A stretch of 64,000 bases of DNA. Source: Plasmodium brasilianum. Its lineage: Eukaryota; Apicomplexa; Aconoidasida; Haemosporida; Plasmodiidae. Positions 1-12,451 of the stretch are shown here, piece by piece; position 1 is the stretch's first letter; each line of letters starts with the position of its first letter. A program made the translations under genes and the position numbers. The stretch lies in the NCBI RefSeq assembly GCF_023973825.1, contig NC_090122.1, positions 1,752,630-1,816,629 of the forward strand. Direction: 5' to 3'. Below the pieces are notes generated by a model. That model saw nothing but the letters and a program-made list of their open reading frames with translations, had not been told where the DNA came from and made no database searches.

Positions 1-825
1 AAAAAAAATTATTTTCAAAAAAATGAAGATATTAAGGCGCTACATCTTCTTTCATTCGTGTAATTGTTATTAAAAATGTATATATATAATAATGTATATT
101 ATATATATAAATATATGTATGTATTTATACGCATACATATAAAATACATACGTAAATATTATATATGATCTAATTATTCTATTTCGTTTATGTACATGTA
201 CTACGGAATAATAATATATAATAAATGAATTTTTGGAAGTTGCATCATCACTTCTACACTATTCCAAGTAGTATACTACTTTTAAAATGCATTTATCATA
301 AACACCTTATGAAAAAAGAATTCTGCGATTAAAATTAGGAATATAACACATTCATAAAATAAAATTTATTGTTTTTAATATGCATTTTATGTGTTTCATC
401 TGTTTCATGTGTTCTTCAGGATTTTGCATGTTTTATATATATATTATTATTTATTTTTTAATAAATCTATAAATTTATTCAAGGTAAAAATGTATCAGAT
501 TTCTATGTTTTAAAAATTTATTATTATGTAACAATTTTTTTATGTAATAAAAAAAAAAAAAAAAAAAAAAACCTAGAATGAACAATATTTTTTAGAGCTT
601 ACTAAAAAGGGAGGGGTAATGCAAAAAAAAAAAATAAAATACATAATACACATATTTTTTTATACATGAACAAAAATATTTATGATAAATTACTTTTAGT
701 TTTAAACTAATTTCACAATTTTTGTAGATGTAAATAAAATTTACATTTTTATGATTTATAAATTTTAAAATAACAATGTAGTAGGTGTTAAATATCAAAA
801 AAAATAAAGGAACAAAAAAAAAAAA

Positions 826-856
<31 letters not shown>

Positions 857-2701
857 CAAAAACTTACATTTATGTATTTTAATATATTCATAATGCATAT
901 ATATAGGATTAGTTCAATAAATAAACAGAAATATAAAAACGAACACATTTACAACTTTTATAAACATGCATGCAGGTCTCTCCACCTATTCATTGTTTTT
1001 AATAGCATTAAAAAAAAAAAATTGAACCGTATTTTATTTTTTTCTGTGCTTTGAAAATTTAAAAATGTTAACGAAATGATCTAAAAAAAAAAAAGGTACT
1101 AGTATCCGAACTGTTTTCACTTGCATATATACATAACATATATATATTATATATACATTTATATTTTTTTTTTTTAAAAGAAAAAATGTATTGCATTATT
1201 ATTATTATTATTAATATTAATTTTACCATTTTTAGAAAAATCTTGTTCAACTTATTGCAAAAATTATAAAAATATTGAAAATATGTATAATATAGCACAT
1301 ATATATATTTGTATATATAAATTAAGAAAGTTCTTTTTATTCCATTTGAACAAAGATTTAATATATCATTATTATATCTGTTCATATCTGAATTTTTTTA
1401 TTTTTTCCATGTATGCCTATATACATGCTTATTTTGTAAGTGTATAAAAAGAAAAAAAAGAAAATATATAATAAATCTTCACAGAGTTTAACTCCCCTTT
1501 TTTAAGAAAAAATTATGAACAGTTAAGGACAGATTTGTGCAAAAATTCTTGAGCTTTCTTCTTCAGAAAAAGTAGGAATAATTCATGAGAAAGTACGAAA
1601 TGCAAGAGTGAGAAATATGAAAACGTGAAAAGCATAATATTTTAAATTATCAACAGAAAAATAGCATTTTTAAATTTTGGCTTATGAAATATTTCATGAA
1701 TAATAAATATTTATGTATACATATATGTATACACACATATATATATATATATAATGTATATACATATTTATACATTGTACATAAATTGTGTTTTTCATTT
1801 TTTTTTATTTTATATAGCCAAATAGGGGAATAAAAAAAACAAAAATAATATAATATAAATGAATGTAAAAAAATCTATTTTTAAGAAGTAGAAGGATATT
1901 ATTGTGCATGTTCTTGGATATTATACATTTGCACAGTTTATTGTATATATATGAATGATGAAATTTATAGTATGTAAAGAATATACATAGATATATACCA
2001 TAATACTTCATTAAAATAGGAATAATATTCATTTCTTGTTTTTTTCATATATTTAAAAAAAGGGAAAAAATGATAGGGATAATACCACATATAACACAAA
2101 AATAACAACATAATATATGGTGTACAGCTATATAAATTTAATATTTCATAGAATTGCATATGCATTAAAAATTTTCTAGTTTTATTTTCCTACAAATTTT
2201 TTTAAATAATATGAATTGTTAAGGTTACTTATATTACTTTAATGTAATTATTTTCTGAACATGTTAGAAAAATACTATTTTTGCTTAAAAAAAAAAAATA
2301 TATATATATCCTGTTTTACTATTAGTAATTTTAATAATTTTCAAAGGACTCATTAAATTAAAAAAATTGCGACTTACCAATTAGGTATACGTTAATATTA
2401 AAAATATGGTTATATTTGCAAGGTTTTATTTCTTGTAACTTTTTTTGATATTTCAAATTCTTAATTTGAAATGTAAAAATAAATGCATAAAAATAAGGAA
2501 AAAATAAACAAAAAATATACTCTTATTAATGTATATAATATAGGATATACGTAAAAGAAACAATGTAATTATCCTTTTTTTTCCAAATACCTTTTTAACC
2601 TTTTCTTTATATTATAACTGTATTTTTATTTTATTTTTTTATTTATATAAGAATTATTTATTTGTTTAATATAATGATTAAAAGATGATTAGTATTACCA
2701 A
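1..2701. other. AT-rich stretch, no firm gene
   Basis: Mostly poly-A/T and TA-rich sequence; the open frames here are short, hydrophobic and look like chance. One island of better base composition lies at about 1490-1640. On the + strand, 1527-1628 reads as a possible terminal exon of 33 residues ending in a basic tail (VRNARVRNMKT, stop TGA at 1626-1628), with possible acceptor AGs just upstream. I could not find its upstream exon, so it is only a hint of a gene end. Confidence 0.4.
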
Positions 2702-2979
2702 ATGAGCATAATAAAAAAAGATCAAACAGCATGTTTCGCAGATGACTGTTACTATCTACTAAAAAAGGATAAAACAGATAAGTTTTGTACATGCACATTT
2801 ATATATTAATATATTTATATGTATATTAATGTATATATGTATGTATGCATGTGTAAACACATTTTAGTCTTAATGTAGAAGAATATGTATACATCTTGGG
2901 TAACTTGGAAAAAAAAATTTTTTTATTAGCAAGAGAAAATATGCTTTATAAAAAATTAAATAAAATGAAAAATTTGTAA
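2702..2979 (+). CDS. candidate two-exon small protein (63 aa), function unknown
   Basis: Proposed exons are 2702-2781 and 2868-2979, joined across an 86-nt GT..AG intron (donor GTTTTG, acceptor ACATTTTAG). The phases agree (phase 2 then 1 nt) and give 64 codons including TAA at 2977-2979. The product starts MSIIKKDQTACFADDCYYLL and ends in a predicted helical segment with the pattern EEYVYILGNLEKKIFLLARE. I do not recognise the family. The mix of Asp, Cys and Glu codons is unlike the surrounding hydrophobic noise, which is why it is listed. The donor is not consensus and the start could lie elsewhere. The downstream neighbour is the 3' end of PCH2 on the opposite strand, only 135 bp away. Confidence 0.4.
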
Positions 2980-3114
2980 AGGTGAAAATAGATATTTCGT
3001 TATTATGCGCTGCATATGTGTATATGTTAAATGCAACTAACGGTATGAACATATAGTGCTACTTTAACTGTTCTTATTAGTGAATACAAAAAGGATTACA
3101 GTAAGAGATCGTGT

Positions 3115-3486
3115 TTACATTTTTTGTTCTAGTAGCTTATTTTTATTTGTAACTTCTTTCTGAATGGCCATTTGAAGTGCTACTAAAAAATCTTGGAGAG
3201 AAATGAAGGCGTTTTGTTGATTATTAATTGTCGAATTATAAAAGCGTAGGGTCTGAAAAAAAATTTCACCATATAAATTATAACAAAAAAAAAAAAAAAA
3301 AATTATAATAATAAATCAAATAAAGTAAAAAATAAAATAATATAACATAGCGTATTCAGTGTAAGTCTAGCTCATCAATTTAGTAACTCATATACGTATG
3401 TGCTTTAGGAAGATATTCTTCTATAATTGCAAATATTGCTTTAAAAACAGGCAGGTAACTAATATGTATTCATAAATATACGTGTT

Positions 3487-3543
<57 letters not shown>

Positions 3544-6317
3544 TTGTATTTATAAGTGCATATTTTTTATTACGGCTTGACAAAAATAGGCATACGCTTG
3601 AAAAGGTATTCTTCTTAAACATCGCCCACTAAAGCCTTTACTCATCTTAGAACATTTCACTAATTCATATCCGTAACTAATAAGAATATGAAAAGGAAAT
3701 AAGCACGATTCATTGATTTACAGTTAAAAAATAATTTATTATTTATTATTTTTATTTATTATTTTTATTTATTATTTTATTTTTATTTATTTATTTATTT
3801 ATTTTATTTATTTTTTTTTTTTTTGTTACAATTTAAGTATTACTTGTATTCGTCCTTTGCTTTATCCTTTTCATTCTACAAAATAAAATGAAAAAGTTGA
3901 ATATATGGGGAAGTGAAATGGGTGCGTAGCGGCGTAGTAAAAACGAATAATAAAAATTAGCTTGCAAAGGAGTTATCAAAGGAGTAGGTCAAACGTGTTA
4001 GAAATATGCGGATGTAAAACGAATCAAGAGAGACTAATGTAGGAGCTAGTAAAATGCCTACTTTCAGCAACTTTTGAATTCTTTGATAACTCGGTATTTT
4101 CGATGAAAAGCAAACTATTCCTTTCTCTATCTGTATAAATGTAAACCGATAGATACATGAATGAGAATAACGAAAAAAAAATAAAAAAAATATAAATAAA
4201 TTGAATAAAATTTTATTAATAAAAGAATTAATGAAATAAAGAACTAAAGAATTAAAGAATAAACGAATCAAAGAATGAGCGAATTGAAGAACGAGCGAAT
4301 GCAAAGATGAAAATACATTTGTACATATCATAACAACTAACAGATATTATATTTGCAAAATGTTACTAATTCGCCTATGCAGTCCTTGTATATTTCATAT
4401 CTGCATTCTTCATTGGGTAATCCTATGAACTGTTTGAGGTCTACTCGATCAATGAAAGCATCATCAATCATTTCTTCAAGAATAACGTATGTATGGGCAT
4501 ATGAGTACATGTGGGTATAAGTGCATATATACATTTATGCGCGCCCAAAAGACTCCATTTCATCAATTGGCCATTAAACCCACTTACCAGATATATTAGA
4601 CGTCGTCAACAACAAGGTGTTATGGTAATACTTTAAAGAGTCTATTTGAGTTAACAAGGTATTAACAACTCTTATACTATCTGATGGCTCTGTGCTTCCC
4701 ATAGATCTTTTCCTATCTGCGGACAAACTCTCTACTTCGTCTATTAGTAAACATATAAAAATATCATTTTCTTCATAATCGTTGATTATTTTTTTAATCT
4801 TATTAAACAATTTTAACACTTGCTTTCCCGATTCACTGAACCATTTTGAAAATAGCGTATGCGCGTTCAACTCGATCAAAATGCCTTCGAAAGAAAAAAA
4901 AAAAAAAAAAAAAAGTACCCAAATGGAAGAAGTGCAAGAAATGCATAAATAGATAAAATGGATAAACACAAATATTGTGTAAATACAAATATTGCATAAG
5001 TGCAATAACTGCGTAAATGAAAAAATTGTAAAACTTGCAAAAATTGCGAAAATTGCAAAACTCGCAAAAACTTAGTTTATCCCTGTTCATGCATCCTTAT
5101 GACTTATCACGGCACACAGGAAAACACAGTTGTGCGGCAGATCGGCCCTTTCGAATTTAACCTGTGGTATATATGTTAGAAAGTCGAATACAAATTTTAT
5201 TAGCTAACGCTTTGCATAAGGACGTTTTGCCAGTTCCTGGTGGGCCATATAGCAATACAAGATGATTATAATTTATTAAATTAGAATCAATTTTTTTGGT
5301 AGCAAACAACATTAATGCAGATACATATTCTAATAAATCTCTTTTAATATTTTCTTCATAATATAAAGTATCCCATAATTTATGGAAACGTAAATGTGGT
5401 AATATATATTGAGAATATATAGGTATGTCTTTTTTTTCTTCTTCTTCATTTTCACTTGTTTCGTTAAATTGTTCTTCTATAAAATCATCATTTTTGTAAT
5501 AGGTTACTACATTTACTATACAACAAAAATTTGGCAATATGATTGGATCTTCTTCCATTGAAGATATAGATTTTTCCCCTATCACAGGTACAGTAAATAA
5601 TATATTAGGTGATTTCATTTTCTCTTTATTTTTTATTTCGTTATATGTAGGAGAGCAGTAAACGACATTTTGTGGGACAGCTATAGAACTAACTAGAGAG
5701 CTAGTACTAGGTCTATTTGAAAGATTTTCTTTTTTTTTTGTTAAGGGTAAATTGGTATCATTATTTGAACTGTAATAAGTCAACGGATCTGGTAATAAAT
5801 TAATTTCATGTTCATAATTTTTGTAATTCACTCGATCTGGTAATAAAGCAATTTCATGTTCATAATTATTGTAATTTGCTTGATCTGGCATTAAATTATT
5901 CGCATTGTCATAATTATCGCAATTTCTCCAACTTGGTATTAAATTATTTGTTTCGTTTTCCTTTTTTGTACAATTTAATTTATCATTTATATTTAGATTG
6001 TAATGTGAATTATTTACATCATATACTGAGTAATATGTACTGTATAATTCCCCATACATATCACTGTCATAACTCCCATTGTATTCTTTTACTATTTTTA
6101 TAGGTATAGCTGGCTCAATAACTATATAATCACAATATTTATTTAATAAGTCACATATTATTTTATTTGGATCATGTCGACCTAACGTTATAGTTATTCC
6201 TAAGGAAAGTAGCCATTTATGTGCTGCAGTTTTTATCATTTCATGTGATACATCTTTTTCGTTCTTTAAACAAATTTCGCAGCATAATGGAATCCTTTTC
6301 TCTTCATTCAGATTCAT
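3115..6317 (-). CDS. PCH2: PCH2/TRIP13-type AAA+ ATPase (HORMA-domain remodeller)
   Basis: Seven exons fit GT..AG splicing and keep one frame: 6317-5162, 4884-4588, 4473-4367, 4130-4062, 3875-3844, 3676-3574, 3252-3115 (1902 nt, 633 aa). Seen: Walker A GPPGTGKT at residues 358-365; the family signature [11 protein letters not shown]; Walker B LLIDEVES with Asp434-Glu435; [12 protein letters not shown]; sensor TTSN near 479-482; sensor-2 region [11 protein letters not shown]; and a C-terminal [14 protein letters not shown] segment matching the TRIP13 tail. Family knowledge: PCH2/TRIP13 hexamers unfold HORMA proteins (Hop1, Mad2) and act in the meiotic and spindle checkpoints. Odd: a low-complexity insert of roughly 200 residues (about 80-290, with NYEHEIxLLPD repeats) sits between the N-terminal domain and the ATPase core, and one exon is only 32 nt. 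The divergent neighbour starts at 9121/9311. Confidence 0.93.
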
Positions 6318-6598
6318 TTTTGCGTTAAAAGGGGAATTTAAAGTAAATCATTATAACTATTTGTGAATAGTATGACAATACAAGTCTGATACTTCAAGTA
6401 TGATACTTCAAATGTGATACTTCAAATGTGATATTGCAGGTTAGATATTGCAAATTTGACTTTCTTCAGTATTGTTATGTCCACTTTTATGCTCTACAGT
6501 TTTATGTCGTTTCTGGTACTTTTCTTTCTTTCTTTCTTTTTTTTTTTTTTTTTTCTTTAATTAGATTATTATTGATAAATATATATACACTACATCAC

Positions 6599-6631
<33 letters not shown>

Positions 6632-7798
6632 GTCTATTTATACGATTTTATTTACACATTTCGTGTATTATTAAAAAGATTCTGTGTATTTACGTATATC
6701 ACCTAGGGCAAACAATAAAATAAATTTTATTCAGCTTATTTCATTTTATTTTACTAATATTGAGGAATATCTTTATTTTTTTTTTTGTTATTTTATTTTT
6801 CTCTTATTCCACTTCTTCTTCTTCTTCTTCTTCTTCTTCCATTACAGGATAAAATATAATTAAAAGGCAGAATTTATTCGTAAAGTATTGGCAACTTACG
6901 GACAATTCGTTTCTTACTAAATTCCACGAACGGTGTATTTTATTTGCACCGTTTGGTATCCGTACATACGTACATACATACGTACGTACGTACACACATA
7001 CATACATACATATGTACAGAATAAAAAAAAAAAAAAAATGTACATATTTTGGCAAATTCAAGATTTCCTCAAAAATCACATATTTTACAAGCAACATAAT
7101 TGAAGCAAGAGTTAAATGAGAAAGAATATACACAATTTTTTCATTTATTGTCAATAATTATAAAGAGCAAAAAATTCTGCTAAGTTTTAATAATTAAAAA
7201 AAAAAAAAATAGCTTACCATAAAATATGAAAATAAGCTAAAAAGAAACATTAATATTTACGTGTGCAATTTTACACCTCAATACGAGAATGAGCATAAAT
7301 GATGTTAAGTCATTTTAAGTCTTAATTTGCACAATGTATGACTTAGTGAAAAAATGCATAACTGTGAATATCGTTGACATTGCGGTGAAGATATGTAGAT
7401 TATGTTTCGTTGTGTTACCTTCTTCTTACTTTTTATTCTGTTCTTTTACAAAAAAAAAAAATTGATGTTCGCTCTTGTAGAACGAGGATAATTTTGTCTT
7501 TTAATATTTATTTTTAAAAGTTCATTTTTAAATGGTCATCTTTAATTTTGAATAAATCTGAACGTTAAGAATTTTTTTTATTTTAAATATAGGACATGAT
7601 GTCTTAATTTAAATTAAGGTGTTATATAATTTGTGTCATCATACAAATGGTTATAAAAAAAGAGGGAACAATTTGAAATTGGATACCCCCCCCCAATAGT
7701 TTGATATTTGTTATATTAAAACTTTAACAATATATTTACATACGCATATTTTTTCTATTTCCTGAAATTGCGTCGGAGGAATGCACAAAACGGACATA

Positions 7799-7938
7799 AA
7801 CACATACGCACATAATCACATACGCACATAAACACATACGCACATAAACACATACGCACATAAACACATATGCACATAAACACATACGCACATAAACACA
7901 TACGCACATAAACACATACGCACATAAACACATACGTA
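7799..7938. repeat. 16-nt tandem repeat (cacatacgcacataaa)
   Basis: About nine near-identical copies of a 16-nt unit. The unit length is not a multiple of three and has no stop on the minus strand, so it opens spurious Cys/Tyr/Met-rich frames. I do not treat these as genes. Confidence 0.9.
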
Positions 7939-8114
7939 CATATTTGTATATATTGCCTGTTCCTCCAAATAAAATAAAACAAAATAAAAAATAACATATA
8001 CTATGAAGTTAGTCGAAAATGTCTGCTCTCAAGTACTATAAAAAAAGTTATGAACGAGGAATATTTTTTTATGAACAGATATACTTTTTTTGTAAAGGAA
8101 ATATAATACAGCTT

Positions 8115-8320
8115 CTTCCTCATTCCCTATTTCTCATTCCTCATTCCTCATTCCCTATTTCTCATTCCTTATTCCTCATTCCCTATTTCTCATTCCTCAT
8201 TCCTCATTCATCATTCATCATTCCTTATTCCTTATTCATCATTCCTTATTCATCATTCCTCATTCCTCATTCCTCATTCATCATTCCTCATTCCTTATTC
8301 ATCATTCCTTATTCATTCTT
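8115..8320. repeat. 7-nt pyrimidine-rich repeat (cattcct / cattcat variants)
   Basis: Interspersed variants of a 7-nt unit (cattcct, cattcat, cattcct-tatt) run for about 200 bp. The + strand frame they open is low complexity (Ser/Phe/Ile/Pro). It is followed at about 8455-8640 by a ttttattt-rich tract. Confidence 0.85.
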
Positions 8321-9120
8321 TCTAATTTTTCCCTATTTTCCTTTTTTTTAAAATAAAATTTAAGGGCCTTTTGTGCAAAATGAGGTGAAGGCAATTTTAT
8401 ATCGTTGAGGCATAATGAGAATTTGATTTTACTATTTAGCAAAGTACCTTGTTTATTTTATTTTATTTTATTTAATTATTTTATTTTTATATTTTTATTA
8501 TATATTTTTAATTTATTCTTTTATTTTATTCTTTTATTTTATTTTTGTATTTCATTTTTGTATTTCATTTTTGTATTTCATTTTATTATTTCATTTTATT
8601 ATTTTATTTTATTTTATTTTATTTTTTTATATTTTTTTACAGTTGCCAAAAGGATAACAGATAAATAAGGAAAAACAGCTTTTCTCACAATGATATTATA
8701 CTGATCAATCTGGTTCATTTTTTTTTTTTTTTTTTGAGCTTTACTTTTATATAACCTAGTTCTGATTTATCTTTTCTTTACAACAATTTTGCTCTTGTCA
8801 AAAAATGAAAAAACAAAAAAATAGAACAAATCAGAAATAACACACATTTTTTGCAGTTCGATATAATCATTTTTTTTTTTTTTTTTTTTTCCTTTAAGAG
8901 TCTTTTAAAAGTTTGTGTACTAATTTAAAAATAGGTTAGTTATAATTAAATATTTGCAAAATTATTTTTTACCCGAACATAGTATGAGCCATGCAAGGAA
9001 TATCTTGCGCGTACATAAAACTCAAAAATAAAAGACAGGATAAAAAAAAAAAAAAATATATAAAAAATAAAAATATAACAAAAAAGACTGACGGTTAAGC
9101 AATCAAGCGATCATGATTAA

Positions 9121-9351
9121 ATGAATGAAAATTTACTTTTCAGCAAAAGTGCTCTCGATGGTAATTTAAAAATTAAACGTGCAGGTTCAAAGAAAAACGC
9201 AGAAATAAATTATATATTTAAAAAGAAAATAAGAAAGAAAGAATCGCATTTGAAAAAAAAAAAAAAGAAAAAAAAAGAGTACATAAATTGGAGAAAAGAG
9301 CAAATAAGAAATGAAAATTTTGAAAGATTCTATGAAACCATTTGGTATTGA
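9121..9351 (+). CDS. probable 5' coding segment or upstream ORF of the gene at 9311
   Basis: A 76-codon frame starting at an ATG in an A-rich context, rich in Lys, with a (K)8 run, ending EQIRNENFERFYETIWY then TGA at 9349-9351. It overlaps the start of the 803-codon frame by 41 nt. Its end reads as ordinary protein, and a one-base skip at the final TAT-TGA would continue straight into the long frame as DLLASDFYSYDLDKD. It may therefore be the true N-terminus separated by a one-base change, or an overlapping upstream ORF. There is no long homopolymer at the switch point. Confidence 0.5.
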   Translation: MNENLLFSKSALDGNLKIKRAGSKKNAEINYIFKKKIRKKESHLKKKKKKKKEYINWRKEQIRNENFERFYETIWY

Positions 9352-11722
9352 TTTACTTGCATCCGATTTTTATTCTTATGATTTAGACAAAGATTTAAAA
9401 ACATGTCCACAAAAGATGCAGAGGGAGATTTATGCATTAAATAATAATATTGAAAGACAAATGGAGCAGTATATCGACTGTATTGAAACAGACAAGAAAA
9501 AGGTATTGCAATACGATGATGATCTGAAGAAAAGTGATAAAAATCTTTCACATGAAGAAAATAGAAGCGAAGATAATGAAATGTTTTCATCAAGAAATAC
9601 AAGTAAAAGTTTCGATCTAAATCAAAACAATTTAGAAAAAGAGTATTTACCAAAAGACTCGGATAATTTTCAAAGCTTTGATTTAAGTGAATACGATAAT
9701 CACGACATGAATTATGAGGAAGCAGGAGAACATTTTGAAGATTATAAAATAAATATAAAAACTGAATCACAGCTATCTGTTTATGAAGAAAGCTTTAATC
9801 ATAATGTAGAATTATGCGAGAACACAGATGAGGAAAATAGTAAACTATGTAATTTTTATGACAGCAAGTGCGTGAAATATAAAGATTTAGAAGAAGTAGA
9901 AGTAGAAGAAGTAAAAGAAGTAAAAGAAGTAGAAGAAGTGGAAGAAGCGGAAGAAGTGGAAGAAGTGGAAGAAGCGGAAGAAGTAGAAGAAGTGGAAGAA
10001 GTGGAAGAAGTGGAAGAAGCGGAAGAAGTAGAAGAAGTGGAAGAAGTGGAAGAAGTAGAAGAAGTGGAAGAAGTGGAAGAAGTGGAAGAAGCGGAAGAAG
10101 TAGAAGAAGTGGAGAAAACCATCCGCTCTTGTTCCTCCTTTATGGGAAGTGGCAATGAAAGTTTGATGAACAAAATGGAAAAAAATTTTGAAGTGGAAAG
10201 TTCAAGTAGAAAAGAAACGTGGAAAGAGGGCAAGATAGAGGGACAAGATAAAAAGTGTAAAGTAAAAAGGAGGGAGAATGGCAAAAAAGCAGTAGTAGAA
10301 GTAATAGAGAGTGTGAATGGAAAAAATTTGGACAACGATAAAGAAATAGAAGAAGTTAAAGAAATCGAAGAAAGCAAAGAGGATGAAGAAGGAAGCAGTA
10401 CTCATATTGTTAAAATGAACAGGTTTGTAAACAAATTTAATTTTACATTTAGAAACAAAATGTGCCCCATATCATGCAGTATTGAGAAAGGGGAAGGAGA
10501 TAAAACAGAAATATACGAAAAAAAGGAATATGAACAGTTGGAAAAAAATACAAATTTTAATGTACATAAAAAAAGTTTAAGAGAAGAAGATAATGAACTA
10601 AATTTAAAAAATGGCAAGAAACAAATAATTAAAAGGGGAAAATGGTCTTCTAAAACCATTCCAGTCATGCTTAATAAGGGGATAGAAGATGAACACATCT
10701 TTACAGAGTACACACATAATGACTCACATGGCAGTGAGAAATTCGAAAAGAATTATGATTCATTTGATATATGTAGAAAAAAAGAATCAGTTTTTGGTTT
10801 ATTTGCTTCAGAAAATAATGCAAGAAAAGGTGAGTCACAAGAAGAAGAGGGAGCAAACATATCCATTACAAGGGACTGTAACACCAGTTCAAGTGAAAAA
10901 AGGAAAATTCTAGAATCACTCAAAGGTAGCGAACCTGACTACAGAAGCGGAAGTAGTAGAAGCGGAAGTAACAAAAGCGGAAGTAGTAGAAGCGGAAGTA
11001 ACAAAAGCGGAAGTAGTAGAAGCGGAAGTAACAAAAGCGGAAGTAGCAAAAGCGGAAGTAGCAAAAGCGGAAGTAGCAGCAACGTTAACATTTATGAGAA
11101 TCATTGTGACTCTTTTGTTAGGAGTAATTCCAAAAAAGTATCAAACAGAAATGCAAATAAATTAAACAAGTTCGTATATGGTGAGAGCTGGACGGTATCA
11201 GCAACAAATGGAAGGATGAATTGTAATGTCTACCCAAAATATTCCAGCAGGAATGACAGAAAATATAGCTTTACCAAAAAAACACATAATAATAATCCTA
11301 AAAGTCGTATCGATTCGATATTAAGTAGAAAAAATTATTTAGAAAATATGAATCGTTCAAACAATGAGACATCCAAAATTTTACCAATGCATCATAATAC
11401 ATATAATGAAAATTTATACGATCTGAACGATATAAATATGCCGAAAAAAGTAAATAGGAGAACAATAGGGATTCAAATAAATTTTACAAAAAAAAAATTA
11501 AATAAAAAGGTTAATACTGAAGAAGAGTCTCTCTCTATATATATTTCAAGTAATAGGAATAAAAAAGAAAAAATGCCTGAGTTTACATTGAAGCCAAAAA
11601 TCAAGAAAACCAATTTTGATTTTGACGCACTTGTAGTGAAGGATGGTCATGTGTTTCCTCGAAAAAGAGATCTATTAAAGGACATATTTAGTGCGTACAG
11701 TTCATTTATAGAGAAACAATAA
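9311..11722 (+). CDS. conserved-type Plasmodium protein, unknown function; acidic and Ser-Gly repeats
   Basis: Single open frame of 803 codons. No known domain recognised, no signal peptide or membrane segment. The N-terminal region (KPFGIDLLASDFYSYDLDKD and the next 60 residues) and the last 50 residues (FTLKPKIKKTNFDFDALVV onwards, ending AYSSFIEKQ) look like real conserved ends. Between them lie a Glu/Val repeat (about residues 195-270, EEVEEVEEAEEV units) and a Ser/Gly/Arg/Lys repeat (about residues 548-588, SGSSRSGSNKSG units). The start at 9311 follows an in-frame stop a few codons upstream; see the entry at 9121 for a possible longer N-terminus in another frame. Its 3' end is convergent with the reductase gene. 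Confidence 0.75.
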   Translation: MKILKDSMKPFGIDLLASDFYSYDLDKDLKTCPQKMQREIYALNNNIERQMEQYIDCIETDKKKVLQYDDDLKKSDKNLSHEENRSEDNEMFSSRNTSKSFDLNQNNLEKEYLPKDSDNFQSFDLSEYDNHDMNYEEAGEHFEDYKINIKTESQLSVYEESFNHNVELCENTDEENSKLCNFYDSKCVKYKDLEEVEVEEVKEVKEVEEVEEAEEVEEVEEAEEVEEVEEVEEVEEAEEVEEVEEVEEVEEVEEVEEVEEAEEVEEVEKTIRSCSSFMGSGNESLMNKMEKNFEVESSSRKETWKEGKIEGQDKKCKVKRRENGKKAVVEVIESVNGKNLDNDKEIEEVKEIEESKEDEEGSSTHIVKMNRFVNKFNFTFRNKMCPISCSIEKGEGDKTEIYEKKEYEQLEKNTNFNVHKKSLREEDNELNLKNGKKQIIKRGKWSSKTIPVMLNKGIEDEHIFTEYTHNDSHGSEKFEKNYDSFDICRKKESVFGLFASENNARKGESQEEEGANISITRDCNTSSSEKRKILESLKGSEPDYRSGSSRSGSNKSGSSRSGSNKSGSSRSGSNKSGSSKSGSSKSGSSSNVNIYENHCDSFVRSNSKKVSNRNANKLNKFVYGESWTVSATNGRMNCNVYPKYSSRNDRKYSFTKKTHNNNPKSRIDSILSRKNYLENMNRSNNETSKILPMHHNTYNENLYDLNDINMPKKVNRRTIGIQINFTKKKLNKKVNTEEESLSIYISSNRNKKEKMPEFTLKPKIKKTNFDFDALVVKDGHVFPRKRDLLKDIFSAYSSFIEKQ

Positions 11723-12417
11723 TAGTATAGTGTGATATTACCAAATGAGAAAATTAGAAGTAAAAAAAAAAAAAAGAGGGAATAATTATAGGACAGCGAA
11801 AAAATAGAGACAGACAGCACTAAATTCACTCCCTTTATATATACCATTTTGTATGCCATTTTTTGCTAGGCCTAAGACTGTATATTTTGTTTCCATTATT
11901 TTATTTGCCTCATTTTGCTGTAGTTTATTTTATTTTATCTTATATTTTTATCTTATATTTTTTTTTTTTTTTTTTTTTTTTGCCCTTTTTGAGTTCCATT
12001 TTCCAGTTTAAGTATATTCCTCACATTAGCTTCACAGCTGTATTATTAGTTATACATAAATAAGTGCGCAAGTATATATTTGCATATATATTAAGCTAGT
12101 ATGTACATATGTATGTATTACCATGCATGTGCATATATTTCCGCACTGCTCATTTGACACTCCGTGCGTTCACCCTTTTGAATTTTCCAAATTTTCTTTC
12201 TTAAATTATTAATTAAATCTTACTTTTAATTTACAAAATTTTAAGAATTCTTCTTTTGCTTTTGCCTTTGCCTTTGCTTTTACGCTTACTTTTGCTCGTA
12301 CTTTTACTTTTACCTTTACTTTTTTTTTTGTTTTAAATATGCTACCTATGCTGAAAGGATTTACAACTACATAGTTTTTTCTTTTATTGCCCGTATCATA
12401 TTGTTTATTGTAACAAG

Positions 12418-12451
<34 letters not shown>

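Larger units (their letters stand above)
6318..9120. other. divergent intergenic region with satellites
   Basis: This lies between the PCH2 start and the start of the unknown gene at 9121, so it should hold both promoters; I see no specific promoter motif. It contains long T and A runs (for example about 6538-6554 and 6599-6627), a C9 run at 7686-7694 and two minisatellites listed separately. On the minus strand, coding-like pieces occur at about 7104-7045 (LLVKYVIFEEILNLPKY, ending at a GTACAT donor) and 6949-6804 (ending in an acidic (E)9VE tail), but I could not join them into a convincing gene. Confidence 0.5.

Noticed and set aside
592..2165. Several 60-120 residue hydrophobic frames (Tyr/Phe/Ile-rich)
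   Set aside because: Composition expected from random AT-rich DNA; no start context, splice partner or family resemblance.
2900..2929. A 30-nt GT..AG segment inside the proposed micro-gene as a second intron
   Set aside because: Too short for a Plasmodium intron, and the segment is in frame and stop-free, so it is kept as coding.
7736..7997. Cys/Tyr/Val-rich minus frames
   Set aside because: 16-nt repeat artefact.
10202..11104. Minus-strand Ser/Thr- and Phe-rich frames opposite the gene at 9311
   Set aside because: Antisense shadows of the Glu/Val and Ser/Gly repeats of the real gene.
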